From an uncultured Pelagibacteraceae bacterium (GTDB lineage: Bacteria > Pseudomonadota > Alphaproteobacteria > Pelagibacterales > Pelagibacteraceae): 64,000 bases of DNA. Under the pieces are notes generated by a model that did not search any database, was not told the origin of the DNA, and saw only the letters and a program-made list of their open reading frames with translations. The translations under genes were made by a program, and so were the position numbers. The stretch covers positions 1-64,000 of the forward strand of contig CACEFF010000005.1 in the NCBI GenBank assembly GCA_902558815.1, written 5' to 3'. This document shows positions 8,788 to 18,384 of the stretch, piece by piece. Position 1 is the stretch's first letter, and each line of letters begins with the position of its first letter.

Positions 8788-10281
8788 ATGTTTAATCTTA
8801 ACTTATTATTTAAAAAGCTAAAAAAACAATTTCTATCAATAAATGATTTAATAGAAAGCTATTTCGATAATTTTAGATCATTTATAATTACTCTTAAGAA
8901 AAATAAAATTAATAAGGATAATAAGGTAATTTTAGTTATAGGAACATTAATCATTTTGACACTGGGATATTTCTTGCTCCCCACAATTTATGATAGAAAT
9001 ATATTAGAATCGCAAATTAAAAATCAATTGTTAGAAAAATTTGATATTAAAATTCAATTTAAGGAAAAAATTTCTTATGGCTTGTTACCAAGGCCTCACT
9101 TTAATTCTAAAAATTTGACAATTTTAAAAGATGATGAAGAAATTGCAAAAATTAAAAATTTCAAAGTTTTTATTAATTTTGATAAATTTTTGTCTATTAA
9201 TAAAGTTAAAGTAAAAAATGTAGTATTTAGAAAAGCAGATTTTAACATTAATAAAGATGACTTTTCATTTTTCAAAAAGCTTTTATTTCTTGATAAAATA
9301 GATGATAAAATTAGTTTTCAGGAAAGTAATATTTTTTTTCTAAATAAAGATAAAAGTGAAATGTTATTTATTAATAAGATAAAAAGTAGTGATTATTTTT
9401 ATGATGAAAAAAAATTCGAAAATGTAATGTCTTCAAAAAATGAAATCTTTAATATTCCATATAAAGTTATATTTGAGAATAACCAAAAAAATAAAAATTT
9501 AGTTACTAAATTTAATTCCAGAAAAATTAGATTAAATGTTAAAAATGAGATTGATTATAGTGATAAAAATAATAATGGTATTTTAGATATCACATTTATA
9601 AATAAAAGTACCTCTATAGACTATAATATTGAAAAAGGTTTTATAGAATTTTCATCTGCAAATAAAAAAGATAATTATAAAGGTCAAATTGATTTTAAAC
9701 CTTTTTATCTAAAAGCAAGCTTTAATTATAACCAGTTAAACCCAAAGAATTTTGTTAATCATAATTCGGTTTTTTTTGAAATAATTAAATCCCAACTTTT
9801 AAATAACAAAAATTTAAATCTAGATATAGACTTGAATATAAATAAATTAACAAATATTAATCATTTGAATAATTTGATACTTAAAATAGGTATTCAAGAG
9901 GGTGATATAATTTTGTCAAATTCTAACTTAATGTGGAAAGAAGATTTAAAAATTTCCTTGAGAGAAACTTTTTTAAATTATGATGATAATGGAGTCAGAT
10001 TGATTGGAAAAATGAATTTAGATTATAAGGATATTAATAGCTTTTACAGATCTTTTCAGGTGAACAAAAAAGATAGAAAAGATATTAAACAAATTGAAAT
10101 GGATTTTGTTTACGGCTTAACATCAAAAAACGTTAGTTTTGATAATGTTAAAATTGATAATTCATCTAATAAAAATTTAGAAAAGTTCATAAATAAATTT
10201 AATTCAAAAAATTCAAAACTGAATAATAAAGTAGTTTTCAAAAATTTTATCAGTAATTTTTTTAATGCTTACGATGGATAA
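8788..10281 (+). CDS. Membrane-anchored AsmA-like protein
   Basis: Single N-terminal TM segment (VILVIGTLIILTLGYFLLP) then FDIKIQFKEKISYGLLPRPHFNSKNLTI, typical of AsmA N-termini; long beta-rich remainder. Confidence 0.55.
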   Translation: MFNLNLLFKKLKKQFLSINDLIESYFDNFRSFIITLKKNKINKDNKVILVIGTLIILTLGYFLLPTIYDRNILESQIKNQLLEKFDIKIQFKEKISYGLLPRPHFNSKNLTILKDDEEIAKIKNFKVFINFDKFLSINKVKVKNVVFRKADFNINKDDFSFFKKLLFLDKIDDKISFQESNIFFLNKDKSEMLFINKIKSSDYFYDEKKFENVMSSKNEIFNIPYKVIFENNQKNKNLVTKFNSRKIRLNVKNEIDYSDKNNNGILDITFINKSTSIDYNIEKGFIEFSSANKKDNYKGQIDFKPFYLKASFNYNQLNPKNFVNHNSVFFEIIKSQLLNNKNLNLDIDLNINKLTNINHLNNLILKIGIQEGDIILSNSNLMWKEDLKISLRETFLNYDDNGVRLIGKMNLDYKDINSFYRSFQVNKKDRKDIKQIEMDFVYGLTSKNVSFDNVKIDNSSNKNLEKFINKFNSKNSKLNNKVVFKNFISNFFNAYDG

Positions 10282-11657
10282 ATCATTTTTTTTGGGTCTA
10301 CGATTTTTTTATAATCTTTTTCACTAATTAAACCTGATTTTAAAGCTTCTTCCTTAAGAGTAGTTTTATTTCTTAACGCTGCTTTAGCAATTTTTGCAGA
10401 ATTGTCGTAACCAATATGTGGAGCCAAAGCAGTTACCAACATTAATGAATTATCCAAATACTCTTTTATTTTATTTTTATCTGCTTTAACTCCTTTAATA
10501 CAATAAAGTGAAAAATTTTTAGTACTGTCGGCTAGTAAATCTATGGACTGTAAAACATTATGTGCAATTAAAGGTTTGAAAACATTTAATTCAAAATGTC
10601 CATGAGAACCTGCCATTGTAATTCCATTATGATTCCCAATGACTTTAACACATACCATTGTTACTGCCTCTGATTGAGTGGGATTTACTTTGCCAGGCAT
10701 AATAGATGATCCAGGTTCATTAGAAGGTAAAATAATTTCACCATATCCTGCTCTTGGACCAGATCCGAGAAATCTAACATCATTTGCAATCTTCATTAAA
10801 CAAACTGCCGTTGTATTTAATGTGCCTGAAAAGTTTACTATTTCATCATGAGCAGCTAATGCTGCAAATTTATTTTTAGCTGGTTTAAACGGTAATTTAG
10901 TAATCTTTTTAATTTCAGTTATAATTTTTTTATCAAAACCTTTTTTACTATTTATTCCAGTTCCTACAGCTGTTCCACCTTGTGCTAAATAATAGATTTC
11001 ATTTAATGCATTTTTAATTCTAAAAATACAATTTTCTAATTGTGATTGATAACCTGAAAATTCCTGACCCAAAGAAAGAGGAGTCGCATCTTGAAGATGC
11101 GTCCTTCCTACTTTAACTATATTTCTAAATTGAGAAATTTTTTTTTTTAATTCTTTATTTAATAGTTCAAGCGAAGGTAATAATTTATTTTTGGTTTCAA
11201 TAGCTATCGCAATATGCATTGCAGTCGGAAATACATCATTTGTAGATTGAGATTTATTTACATGATCGTTTGGATGAACTGGCTTTTTAGTACCTTTTTT
11301 TCCTCCTAAAATTTCAATCGCCCTATTAGCAATTACCTCGTTAACATTCATATTTGTTTGAGTACCGGAACCTGTTTGCCAAACTTTTAATGGAAAGTGA
11401 TCATCTAGTTTACCAGATATTACTTCATTGGAGGCTTTAATAATTGCATTAGATATTTTGGGTAAAATTTGTTTTTCTTTACCATGAACTTTAGCTGCAG
11501 CTTTTTTAATTATTGCGATAGATCTAATTAAAATTGGTCTTACTAAAAATTCACCTATATCAAAATACTTTTTAGATCTTTGTGTTGAAGCACCCCAATA
11601 TTTATCTTTTGGGACATTAATGGATCCAATACTATCAAATTCTTTTCTTAATTTCAT
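10269..11657 (-). CDS. fumC: Fumarate hydratase class II
   Basis: GSIMPGKVNPTQSEA signature, KVWQTGSGTQTNMNVNEVIANRA, GRTHLQDATPLSLGQEFSGY. Confidence 0.97.
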   Translation of the reverse strand: MKLRKEFDSIGSINVPKDKYWGASTQRSKKYFDIGEFLVRPILIRSIAIIKKAAAKVHGKEKQILPKISNAIIKASNEVISGKLDDHFPLKVWQTGSGTQTNMNVNEVIANRAIEILGGKKGTKKPVHPNDHVNKSQSTNDVFPTAMHIAIAIETKNKLLPSLELLNKELKKKISQFRNIVKVGRTHLQDATPLSLGQEFSGYQSQLENCIFRIKNALNEIYYLAQGGTAVGTGINSKKGFDKKIITEIKKITKLPFKPAKNKFAALAAHDEIVNFSGTLNTTAVCLMKIANDVRFLGSGPRAGYGEIILPSNEPGSSIMPGKVNPTQSEAVTMVCVKVIGNHNGITMAGSHGHFELNVFKPLIAHNVLQSIDLLADSTKNFSLYCIKGVKADKNKIKEYLDNSLMLVTALAPHIGYDNSAKIAKAALRNKTTLKEEALKSGLISEKDYKKIVDPKKMIYPS

Positions 11658-11723
11658 TGATTAATAACTAATTAATAAATTATTATTAATATACATTAAA
11701 TTTATAAAACTTACAGGAGCAAT

Positions 11724-12095
11724 ATGTCAAATTTTAGTAAGGTCGGAATTTTTATGAAAAATTTTGGTCAAGAAGTTAAAAATAAACCTTCTTTTAGTAC
11801 TGATAAAATCAACAAACTAAGAATTGATCTCATAAAGGAGGAATTAGAGGAGTTAACAGAAGCAATGAATAATAAAAATTTATTAGAGGTTGCAGATGCA
11901 TTAACTGATATCTTATATGTTACTTATGGCGCTGGTCATGCATTTGGTATTGATTTAGACAAGTGTTTCGAAGAAGTCCAGAATTCAAACATGAGCAAAT
12001 TAGATGTAAATGGAAAACCAATCTATAATGAGTCTGGTAAAGTAATGAAAGGACCTAAATATTTCAAACCTGACCTCTCAAAATTTGTTAATTAG
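11724..12095 (+). CDS. MazG-like / phosphoribosyl-ATP pyrophosphohydrolase-like NTP-PPase
   Basis: IKEELEELTEAMNNKNLLEVADALTDILYVTYGAGHAFGID matches the MazG/HisE-like EExxE...ExxD helix pattern. Confidence 0.8.
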   Translation: MSNFSKVGIFMKNFGQEVKNKPSFSTDKINKLRIDLIKEELEELTEAMNNKNLLEVADALTDILYVTYGAGHAFGIDLDKCFEEVQNSNMSKLDVNGKPIYNESGKVMKGPKYFKPDLSKFVN

Positions 12096-12925
12096 ATTTC
12101 AAGTTTCAGGTCTACTGCTGGAGCACTATGAGTAATACTTCCAACAGAAACTCTATCCACACCAGTTGCCGCAATTAATTTAATTTTTTTAAGAGTAATA
12201 TTTCCTGATGCTTCGGTTTCATAGAATTTTTTAACTAACTTAACCCCAGTTTTAAGATTTCTAATGCTCATATTGTCAAACAATATAGTATTGAATTTAA
12301 GGCCAATTATTTTTTTTACTTGTCTTAAATTATCAACTTCTACAGTTATTTTTCTTCCTTTTTTATTTTTGATAGCTGAAGAAACAAGACTTTTAATATC
12401 TGATGAGCCAATATGATTATCTTTAATTAAATATTCATCACTTAAATTGAATCTATGATTTGTACCTCCACCTAATTTAACGGCATATTTTTGAATCACT
12501 CTTAAGTTTGGAATTGTTTTACGTGTACAACAAATTTTACATTTTTTACCAGCCAATTTTACAAACTGGTTAGTTTTAGTTGCTATTCCAGAAATATGAG
12601 AAAGAAAATTTAAAGCCACTCTTTCAGCTATAAGTATGTTTTTTGCTTTGCCTTCAATTGTTGCTATTAAAGATCCTTTCTTTACTTTTGAACCATCTTT
12701 CTTTTTAACAATAAATTTAATTTTATTATCAATTAATTTAAAAGTATGTTTTGCAAATAATAAACCACCAATAATAGCCTCTTGATTTGAAATTAATTTG
12801 ATTTTTATAACTTTTTTATTTTGTACTAAATTTGAAGTTATATCTCCAGATGGGTAGAGATCTTCATTTAGAGCAAGCTTAACAATATTTTTGATAAAAT
12901 TTTCACTTAGTTTAATTTTTGACAC
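12092..12925 (-). CDS. nadC: Nicotinate-nucleotide pyrophosphorylase
   Basis: NEDLYPSGDITSNLV, ERVALNFLSHISGIAT, TRKTIPNLRVIQKYAVKLGGGTNHRFNLSDEYLIKDNHI. Confidence 0.97.
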   Translation of the reverse strand: MSKIKLSENFIKNIVKLALNEDLYPSGDITSNLVQNKKVIKIKLISNQEAIIGGLLFAKHTFKLIDNKIKFIVKKKDGSKVKKGSLIATIEGKAKNILIAERVALNFLSHISGIATKTNQFVKLAGKKCKICCTRKTIPNLRVIQKYAVKLGGGTNHRFNLSDEYLIKDNHIGSSDIKSLVSSAIKNKKGRKITVEVDNLRQVKKIIGLKFNTILFDNMSIRNLKTGVKLVKKFYETEASGNITLKKIKLIAATGVDRVSVGSITHSAPAVDLKLEI

Positions 12926-12931
12926 AAAAGA

Positions 12932-13936
12932 TTATCTACCGATAGCAACCATTTTTTCAACTGATAATCTAGCTTTATTTATCGTATCCTTGTCCATTAC
13001 AATTTCACCAGTTTCATTTTCTAAACAGTCTAGGATTTTTGGCAAAGTTATTCTTTTCATATGTGGGCAGAGATTGCACGGTCTAATAAATTCTACATTT
13101 GGATTTTCTACTTGAATATTATCACTCATTGAACATTCTGTAACCATCATAACTTTTTTTGGTTGATTGTCTTTTACATAATTAATCATTCCTGAAGTTG
13201 AACCAGCAAAATCACTTGCTTTGATAACTTCAGGTGGACATTCTGGATGAGCTATAATTTTAATTCCTGGATTTTTTTTTCTAATATCATTAATTTCTTT
13301 TTCATCAAATTGATCATGAACCATACAAATCCCTTTCCATGAAATAATCTCTACATCTGTTTGAGAAGCAACATATTTTGCCAAATAATCATCAGGTAAA
13401 AAAATTACCTTTTTAACTCCTAATGATTTTACAATTTTTACCGCATTTGCAGAAGTACAACATATATCAGTTTCTGCCTTCACATCTGCCGATGTATTCA
13501 CATATGAAACTACAGGAACTCCTGGGTACTTTTCTTTTAAAAGTTTTACATCTTTACCTGTAATTGATGATGATAAAGAACAACCTGCTTTCATATCTGG
13601 TAGTAAAACTTTTTTATTAGGGCTCATTAGTTTTGCTGTCTCAGCCATGAAATGAACACCAGCCATCACAATTATGTCTGCTGAGGTTTTTGATGCTTCA
13701 ACTGCAAGAGCTAATGAGTCTGCAGAAAAATCTGCTATACCATGATAAATTTCTGGTGTTTGATAGTTATGAGCTAGAATAACTGCATTTTTCTCTTTTT
13801 TTAATTTATTAATTTTATGTATGTAAGGAGCATGTATTGACCACTCAATCTCAGGCATAACCTTTGATATCTTTTGATAAATTGGATCAGTAGCTTTTTT
13901 AACCTCTTGATTAAATTCCATATGAAAATTTATCAA
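12932..13936 (-). CDS. nadA: Quinolinate synthase A
   Basis: AVILAHNYQTPEIYHGIADFSADSLALA, conserved cysteines in AGCSLS, HPECPPEV, CNLCPHMKRITL. Confidence 0.97.
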   Translation of the reverse strand: MINFHMEFNQEVKKATDPIYQKISKVMPEIEWSIHAPYIHKINKLKKEKNAVILAHNYQTPEIYHGIADFSADSLALAVEASKTSADIIVMAGVHFMAETAKLMSPNKKVLLPDMKAGCSLSSSITGKDVKLLKEKYPGVPVVSYVNTSADVKAETDICCTSANAVKIVKSLGVKKVIFLPDDYLAKYVASQTDVEIISWKGICMVHDQFDEKEINDIRKKNPGIKIIAHPECPPEVIKASDFAGSTSGMINYVKDNQPKKVMMVTECSMSDNIQVENPNVEFIRPCNLCPHMKRITLPKILDCLENETGEIVMDKDTINKARLSVEKMVAIGR

Positions 13937-13976
13937 TTTGAAACCTACTTGTCATTGATTTAATGTGGGTCATATT

Positions 13977-14062
13977 GCGGCCATGCTGAAATTGGTAGAC
14001 AGGCACGGTTGAGGGCCGTGTGGACCTAGTCCATGAGAGTTCGAGTCTCTCTGGCCGCACCA
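13977..14062 (+). tRNA. tRNA-Leu (anticodon GAG), CCA encoded
   Basis: Acceptor arms gcggcca/tggccgc, anticodon arm cacgg-TTGAGGG-ccgtg, variable arm tggacctagtcca, T-arm gagagTTCGAGTctctc, 3' ACCA. Confidence 0.95.
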
Positions 14063-14067
14063 AAAAC

Positions 14068-14955
14068 TCAAATTTTAAGCCATTCGGGTATAAAAATTTT
14101 AAAAGAAGCGTTATCACTTTTAAAAGTTTGATCTTTATCAAAATTCTCATCAAGATATTTTATTAAACCAAAAGGATAATCATCACTTATTAAAATTTTT
14201 CCAATTTCGATATCATTATTATAAATTTTTTCATTTTTAGTGAGTTTTCCATCAATAATCTCTATTGGAAGTAATCTTTTTGAAAGTTTATTTTTTAACT
14301 TTATTCTTGCAGTATTTTCTTGACCAACGTAACAACCTTTTTTGAAATCAATGCCATTTAGCTCCTCATAATTACACTCAATACCAAATAATTGGTTTTG
14401 TAATTGATTTAAGTTTTTTGGAACAATCCCCAGTTTGTGACTTTGAATGTAATAATTTTCAATTTTATCATCCTTGAGATCTAATTTTTTTAAGGATAAA
14501 TAAAGTTTTTCTAAATTGATAATTAGTCTAGCTCCTAAATTTTTATTTCTTGGATCTAAAACAATTGGGTCTTCTCTATATTTGAAGGTGAAACCTAAAA
14601 TATCCTTTGAACCTTCAATCGAGAGGTATTTTTCGTACCCAAAACTTGCAACAACAAATTCGTTACTTAAATTTAAAATTTCTACTTTTGATCTAATTTT
14701 ATATAGATTCAGTTGCTTAAATATTTCATCAGATTGATTTTTTTCACAATCAATGAAGAAGCCCGACTTATGCTTAACTACTATAAATTCAAATAGAAAT
14801 TTACCTTGTGGTGTAAGCAAAGAGGCAAAACAGCTTGAATTTTCTGTAACTTTATTAATGTCATTACTTATAAGATTTTGTAAAAAATCTTTAGCATCTG
14901 CACCATTCACATAGATTATGGCCCGATCCTGTAATATAAAAACACTATTATTCAT
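14068..14955 (-). CDS. ygfZ: YgfZ/GcvT-like folate-binding protein (Fe-S cluster maintenance)
   Basis: YgfZ signature KKGCYVGQENTAR; N-terminal YVNGADAKDFLQNLISNDI. Confidence 0.9.
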   Translation of the reverse strand: MNNSVFILQDRAIIYVNGADAKDFLQNLISNDINKVTENSSCFASLLTPQGKFLFEFIVVKHKSGFFIDCEKNQSDEIFKQLNLYKIRSKVEILNLSNEFVVASFGYEKYLSIEGSKDILGFTFKYREDPIVLDPRNKNLGARLIINLEKLYLSLKKLDLKDDKIENYYIQSHKLGIVPKNLNQLQNQLFGIECNYEELNGIDFKKGCYVGQENTARIKLKNKLSKRLLPIEIIDGKLTKNEKIYNNDIEIGKILISDDYPFGLIKYLDENFDKDQTFKSDNASFKIFIPEWLKI

Positions 14956-14998
14956 ATTTGCATCAAATGAGCTTTTAATATAATTACTTTTTTAACAA

Positions 14999-16306
14999 AT
15001 GTTAGATCTTATAATCAAAAATGGTCAGTGTTATATTGATGGGGAGCTCAAAGATGCTGATGTTTCAGTCAAAGATGGCAAAATTCAAAACATAGGCAAA
15101 TTTACTGAAGATGCTAAAGATACTATAGATGCTAAAGGTCTAACTATTTTACCAGGATGTATAGATACCCAAACTCATTTTAGAGAGCCCGGATCTACCG
15201 ATACAGAAGATCTTCATTCAGGAAGCAGAGCAGCTATTGCTGGAGGGATTACAGCAGTATTTGAAATGCCAAATACAAATCCTCCAACATCTAATAAAAA
15301 AGAATTTCAAAGAAAATTAGATCTCGCAAAAAATAGGATGTATTGTAATTATGCTTTTTATTTTGGTGCAACAGCAGATAATGCTAATGATTTAGCAGAC
15401 TTAAAAAATTTAGAAGGTTGTTGTGGGATCAAACTTTTTGCAGGTTCTTCAACAGGAAACCTTTTAGTTGCTGATGAAAAAGATATTGAAACGGTATTTC
15501 AAAATAGCTCTAAAGTTGTAGCTGTTCATTCTGAAGATGAGGCAATTTTAAATATTAATAAAAAATTGATTAAAAAAGGTGATGTTCACTCTCACCCAAT
15601 TTGGAGAAGTGATGAATGTGCAATTTCATCTACAAGAAGGATAGTGCGAATTGCTGAGCGTTATAATAAAAAAGCGCACGTGCTACATATAACTACAAAG
15701 CAAGAGATTGATTTCTTGTCTCAACATAAAGGAAATATTACTTTTGAAATTACTCCACAGCATTTAACAATTTATGCACCAGACTGTTATGACAAACTTG
15801 GTACATATGCTCAGATGAACCCTCCAATAAGAGATAAGTCTCATTATGATAGATTATGGTATGCGGTGAAAAATAATTTCAACGATACCATAGGCTCTGA
15901 TCACGCACCTCATTTAAAAATAAATAAAGACAAAGAATATCCCAATTCACCATCTGGTATGCCTGGTGTTCAAACTTTAATGCCAGTAATGTTAAATCAT
16001 ATTAATGATGGAAAGTTATCTCTAAATCAATTAATGAATTTTGTTTGTGAAAATCCAGTTAAAATTTTTGGCATAAAGAATAAAGGATTTATTAAAGAGG
16101 GATTTGACGCAGATTTCACAATAGTGGATATGAATAAAAAAATTGTCATTAAAAATGAAAATATAGAGAGTAAGTGTGGATGGTCTCCTTTTAATGGTGT
16201 TGAATTTAAAGGGACACCTGTAGCAACTATTATTGCGGGAAAAATAAAGATGAGAGATGGTAAAATTTTGGGAGAACCTGACGGAACTCCTTTAAAATTT
16301 AATTAA
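14999..16306 (+). CDS. pyrC: Dihydroorotase (class I, amidohydrolase superfamily)
   Basis: GCIDTQTHFREPGSTDTEDLHSGSRAAIAGGITAVFEMPNT; IGSDHAPH. Confidence 0.88.
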   Translation: MLDLIIKNGQCYIDGELKDADVSVKDGKIQNIGKFTEDAKDTIDAKGLTILPGCIDTQTHFREPGSTDTEDLHSGSRAAIAGGITAVFEMPNTNPPTSNKKEFQRKLDLAKNRMYCNYAFYFGATADNANDLADLKNLEGCCGIKLFAGSSTGNLLVADEKDIETVFQNSSKVVAVHSEDEAILNINKKLIKKGDVHSHPIWRSDECAISSTRRIVRIAERYNKKAHVLHITTKQEIDFLSQHKGNITFEITPQHLTIYAPDCYDKLGTYAQMNPPIRDKSHYDRLWYAVKNNFNDTIGSDHAPHLKINKDKEYPNSPSGMPGVQTLMPVMLNHINDGKLSLNQLMNFVCENPVKIFGIKNKGFIKEGFDADFTIVDMNKKIVIKNENIESKCGWSPFNGVEFKGTPVATIIAGKIKMRDGKILGEPDGTPLKFN

Positions 16307-16664
16307 GTTTTACTGTAAAAGTATTTACTAGCACAACTCCAATTACAATTAGAAACATTCCTAAAATTGCTTGCCAGGCTAAAGTTTGTTTAAAGAATAT
16401 GTAACCTAGTATCGCTATTGTAAAAATTCCAAGTCCGCTCCATGTTGCATAAACAATTGCAATGGGAAGCTTATTAACTACAAAAGTTAACAAATAAAAT
16501 GCGGTTAAATAAAAGATTGTTAATAAAGTTGTTGGTATTAACTTTGTGAAGTTTTGTGACACAGGAAGAAGCATTGTGCCTGCTACCTCACAAAAAATTG
16601 CACCTACAAGAAATAAATATGTTTTAAACACTGATTTAATATTTAATTTTAGGCACAACACCAA
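16299..16664 (-). CDS. Small multidrug resistance (SMR/EmrE-like) transporter
   Basis: Four TM segments; FCEVAGT with conserved Glu, IVYATWSGLGIFTIAILGYIFFKQ signature. Start uncertain; overlaps end of the AIPR gene. Confidence 0.85.
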   Translation of the reverse strand: MVLCLKLNIKSVFKTYLFLVGAIFCEVAGTMLLPVSQNFTKLIPTTLLTIFYLTAFYLLTFVVNKLPIAIVYATWSGLGIFTIAILGYIFFKQTLAWQAILGMFLIVIGVVLVNTFTVKLN

Positions 16665-18384
16665 GAATTTTATCTTCCAAAGGTTCCAAATGGTCCTTAT
16701 TTATCGTCATATCTCTTATAGGAGCATTTTTATATTTATTCTTTTTTTCCTCAGTAACATAAAGGTCATTTATCTTGTCTTTAATCCTTTCAAACATAGG
16801 ATTTGTTAAATTTTCAAGATATTCTTGATCGTTTAAAAGCTTCTTTAAAGTAAAATCTTTTTTATTCTTTTCTTCAATTTTTTTTTTTAATTTTTTATAA
16901 AAATATAAAAAGTGGTATCTAAAACGTTTAAGATACATAAATTTTTTGTCATCTTTTTTTTCCTCACTACATTTATCAATTATATCATTATAAAAAAGCA
17001 CTGGTAAGATATAGTTTTTATCAAAGTCAGGGTCAGTCAACATTTTTTTATTTCCAAAAGTATCATAGTATTTTCCGTCACCTCCTATTCTCCATAAACT
17101 TTTGGCTTTTGAAATTACTGTGCAAGGTTCATAAAGAAATGCATACCTAATTTTTGCCAGATCTTCCATTTTGAGATTTTGAACGTTTCGACCCTTAGTT
17201 TTTTGCCTTCTTTTTCTTAAGTAATTTATTTTTCCCAGGTTAGTATAAATTGCTGCCTTGAATTTTTGTTCAAGAAATAATTGGATATCATCGTTTGATC
17301 TAAAATCGGCATCAGTAATTTGATTTTGACTATTATTAAATCTAATTATTTTTTCATTAATTCCGCTATCTGTTTCAACACTGTTAGTTTCAGTAACTCT
17401 TATTAAAAATTCAACATCTGAAGAATTAATATGTCTAAGGGCACCTACGGTTTGCGCACCATTTATAATTTGAAATTTATGAGCCTTAATTAAGTTATTT
17501 TTCAGTTCTAATTTTGTACAGACTGCTGAAATTCCATTATTGTAATAAAAAAAATTTTCTGGTTCAGTTTCGGCTGTATTTTTCATGTCTTTATTAATAG
17601 GTCCTTTTTCACCTAAGAATTCTCTAATATTATAGGAGAAAAGACTTTCTCCTAGACTTGATCTATATAAGTTTTCTATCTCATTAGCTTTAATTGATGC
17701 TATCAGGGTTTTAAAAGGATTTTTTTTTATAAAAAACTTATTCTCGGGCACCTTAAAATTTACAAAATCAGGGATAGAGTTTTCCAAACTTCTTGCTTGA
17801 TCACAATATTCTTTGAATTTTGAGAAATCTAATAATCTACATTGAATTGCAAGATTACTTCTTTCATATTTTTTATTATACTCCTCTTCTTTCTCCATTA
17901 CTCTTGCAGATGCTGATCCAGTTGAAATAAAATAATATTTAAATTGATATCCCTTTTGTATTCTTTCGGGATAATCTAAAAATTTCGTAATGGCTTGTTC
18001 ATTTCCATGTTTTTTGACCCAATCTGTTTTTATTAAATTTTTGTGAAGATCAAAAAAAGAATTTACTTTCGACTCTTTTATATTTTGATTTTTTGATTTA
18101 GAGTCTGTACCAGTAAACTCAGTTTGAATTATGTAAAAAATTTGATTTGTATCATCCTCTAAATATAGATCTACTCCGAGATCATCTTTTGCACCAATAC
18201 TAGCATCATCATAATCTTCATCTAAAAAAGAATTTGTATCGTTGAAGAAATTAACAATCCATCTATCAAAACCCTCAGTTCTTTGAGTATCGTTTTCATA
18301 ATCTAAAAAATTTTCTGAACAAATTTTAACAACTTCTTGCCTCAAGAAGCTCCTGAAATCATCGACTGAAAATTTTTTACTCAT
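16636..18384 (-). CDS. AIPR-family (abortive phage infection-like) protein
   Basis: AIPR core by eye: FFYYNNGISAVC, QIINGAQTVGALR, RVTETNSVETDSGINEKIIRFNNSQNQITDADFRSND; N-terminal nuclease-like DDLGVDLYLEDDTNQIFYIIQTEF. Confidence 0.8.
   Translation of the reverse strand: MSKKFSVDDFRSFLRQEVVKICSENFLDYENDTQRTEGFDRWIVNFFNDTNSFLDEDYDDASIGAKDDLGVDLYLEDDTNQIFYIIQTEFTGTDSKSKNQNIKESKVNSFFDLHKNLIKTDWVKKHGNEQAITKFLDYPERIQKGYQFKYYFISTGSASARVMEKEEEYNKKYERSNLAIQCRLLDFSKFKEYCDQARSLENSIPDFVNFKVPENKFFIKKNPFKTLIASIKANEIENLYRSSLGESLFSYNIREFLGEKGPINKDMKNTAETEPENFFYYNNGISAVCTKLELKNNLIKAHKFQIINGAQTVGALRHINSSDVEFLIRVTETNSVETDSGINEKIIRFNNSQNQITDADFRSNDDIQLFLEQKFKAAIYTNLGKINYLRKRRQKTKGRNVQNLKMEDLAKIRYAFLYEPCTVISKAKSLWRIGGDGKYYDTFGNKKMLTDPDFDKNYILPVLFYNDIIDKCSEEKKDDKKFMYLKRFRYHFLYFYKKLKKKIEEKNKKDFTLKKLLNDQEYLENLTNPMFERIKDKINDLYVTEEKKNKYKNAPIRDMTINKDHLEPLEDKILGVVPKIKY

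Noticed and set aside
13911-14153. 80-aa minus-strand ORF
   Set aside because: Runs antisense through the tRNA-Leu; LVRPERLELSWTRSTRPSTVPVYQFQHG is the usual spurious translation of an antisense tRNA.
16546-16809. 87-aa plus-strand ORF across the SMR/AIPR junction
   Set aside because: Antisense to two genes; Phe/Ile-rich composition typical of reverse-strand AT-rich coding DNA.
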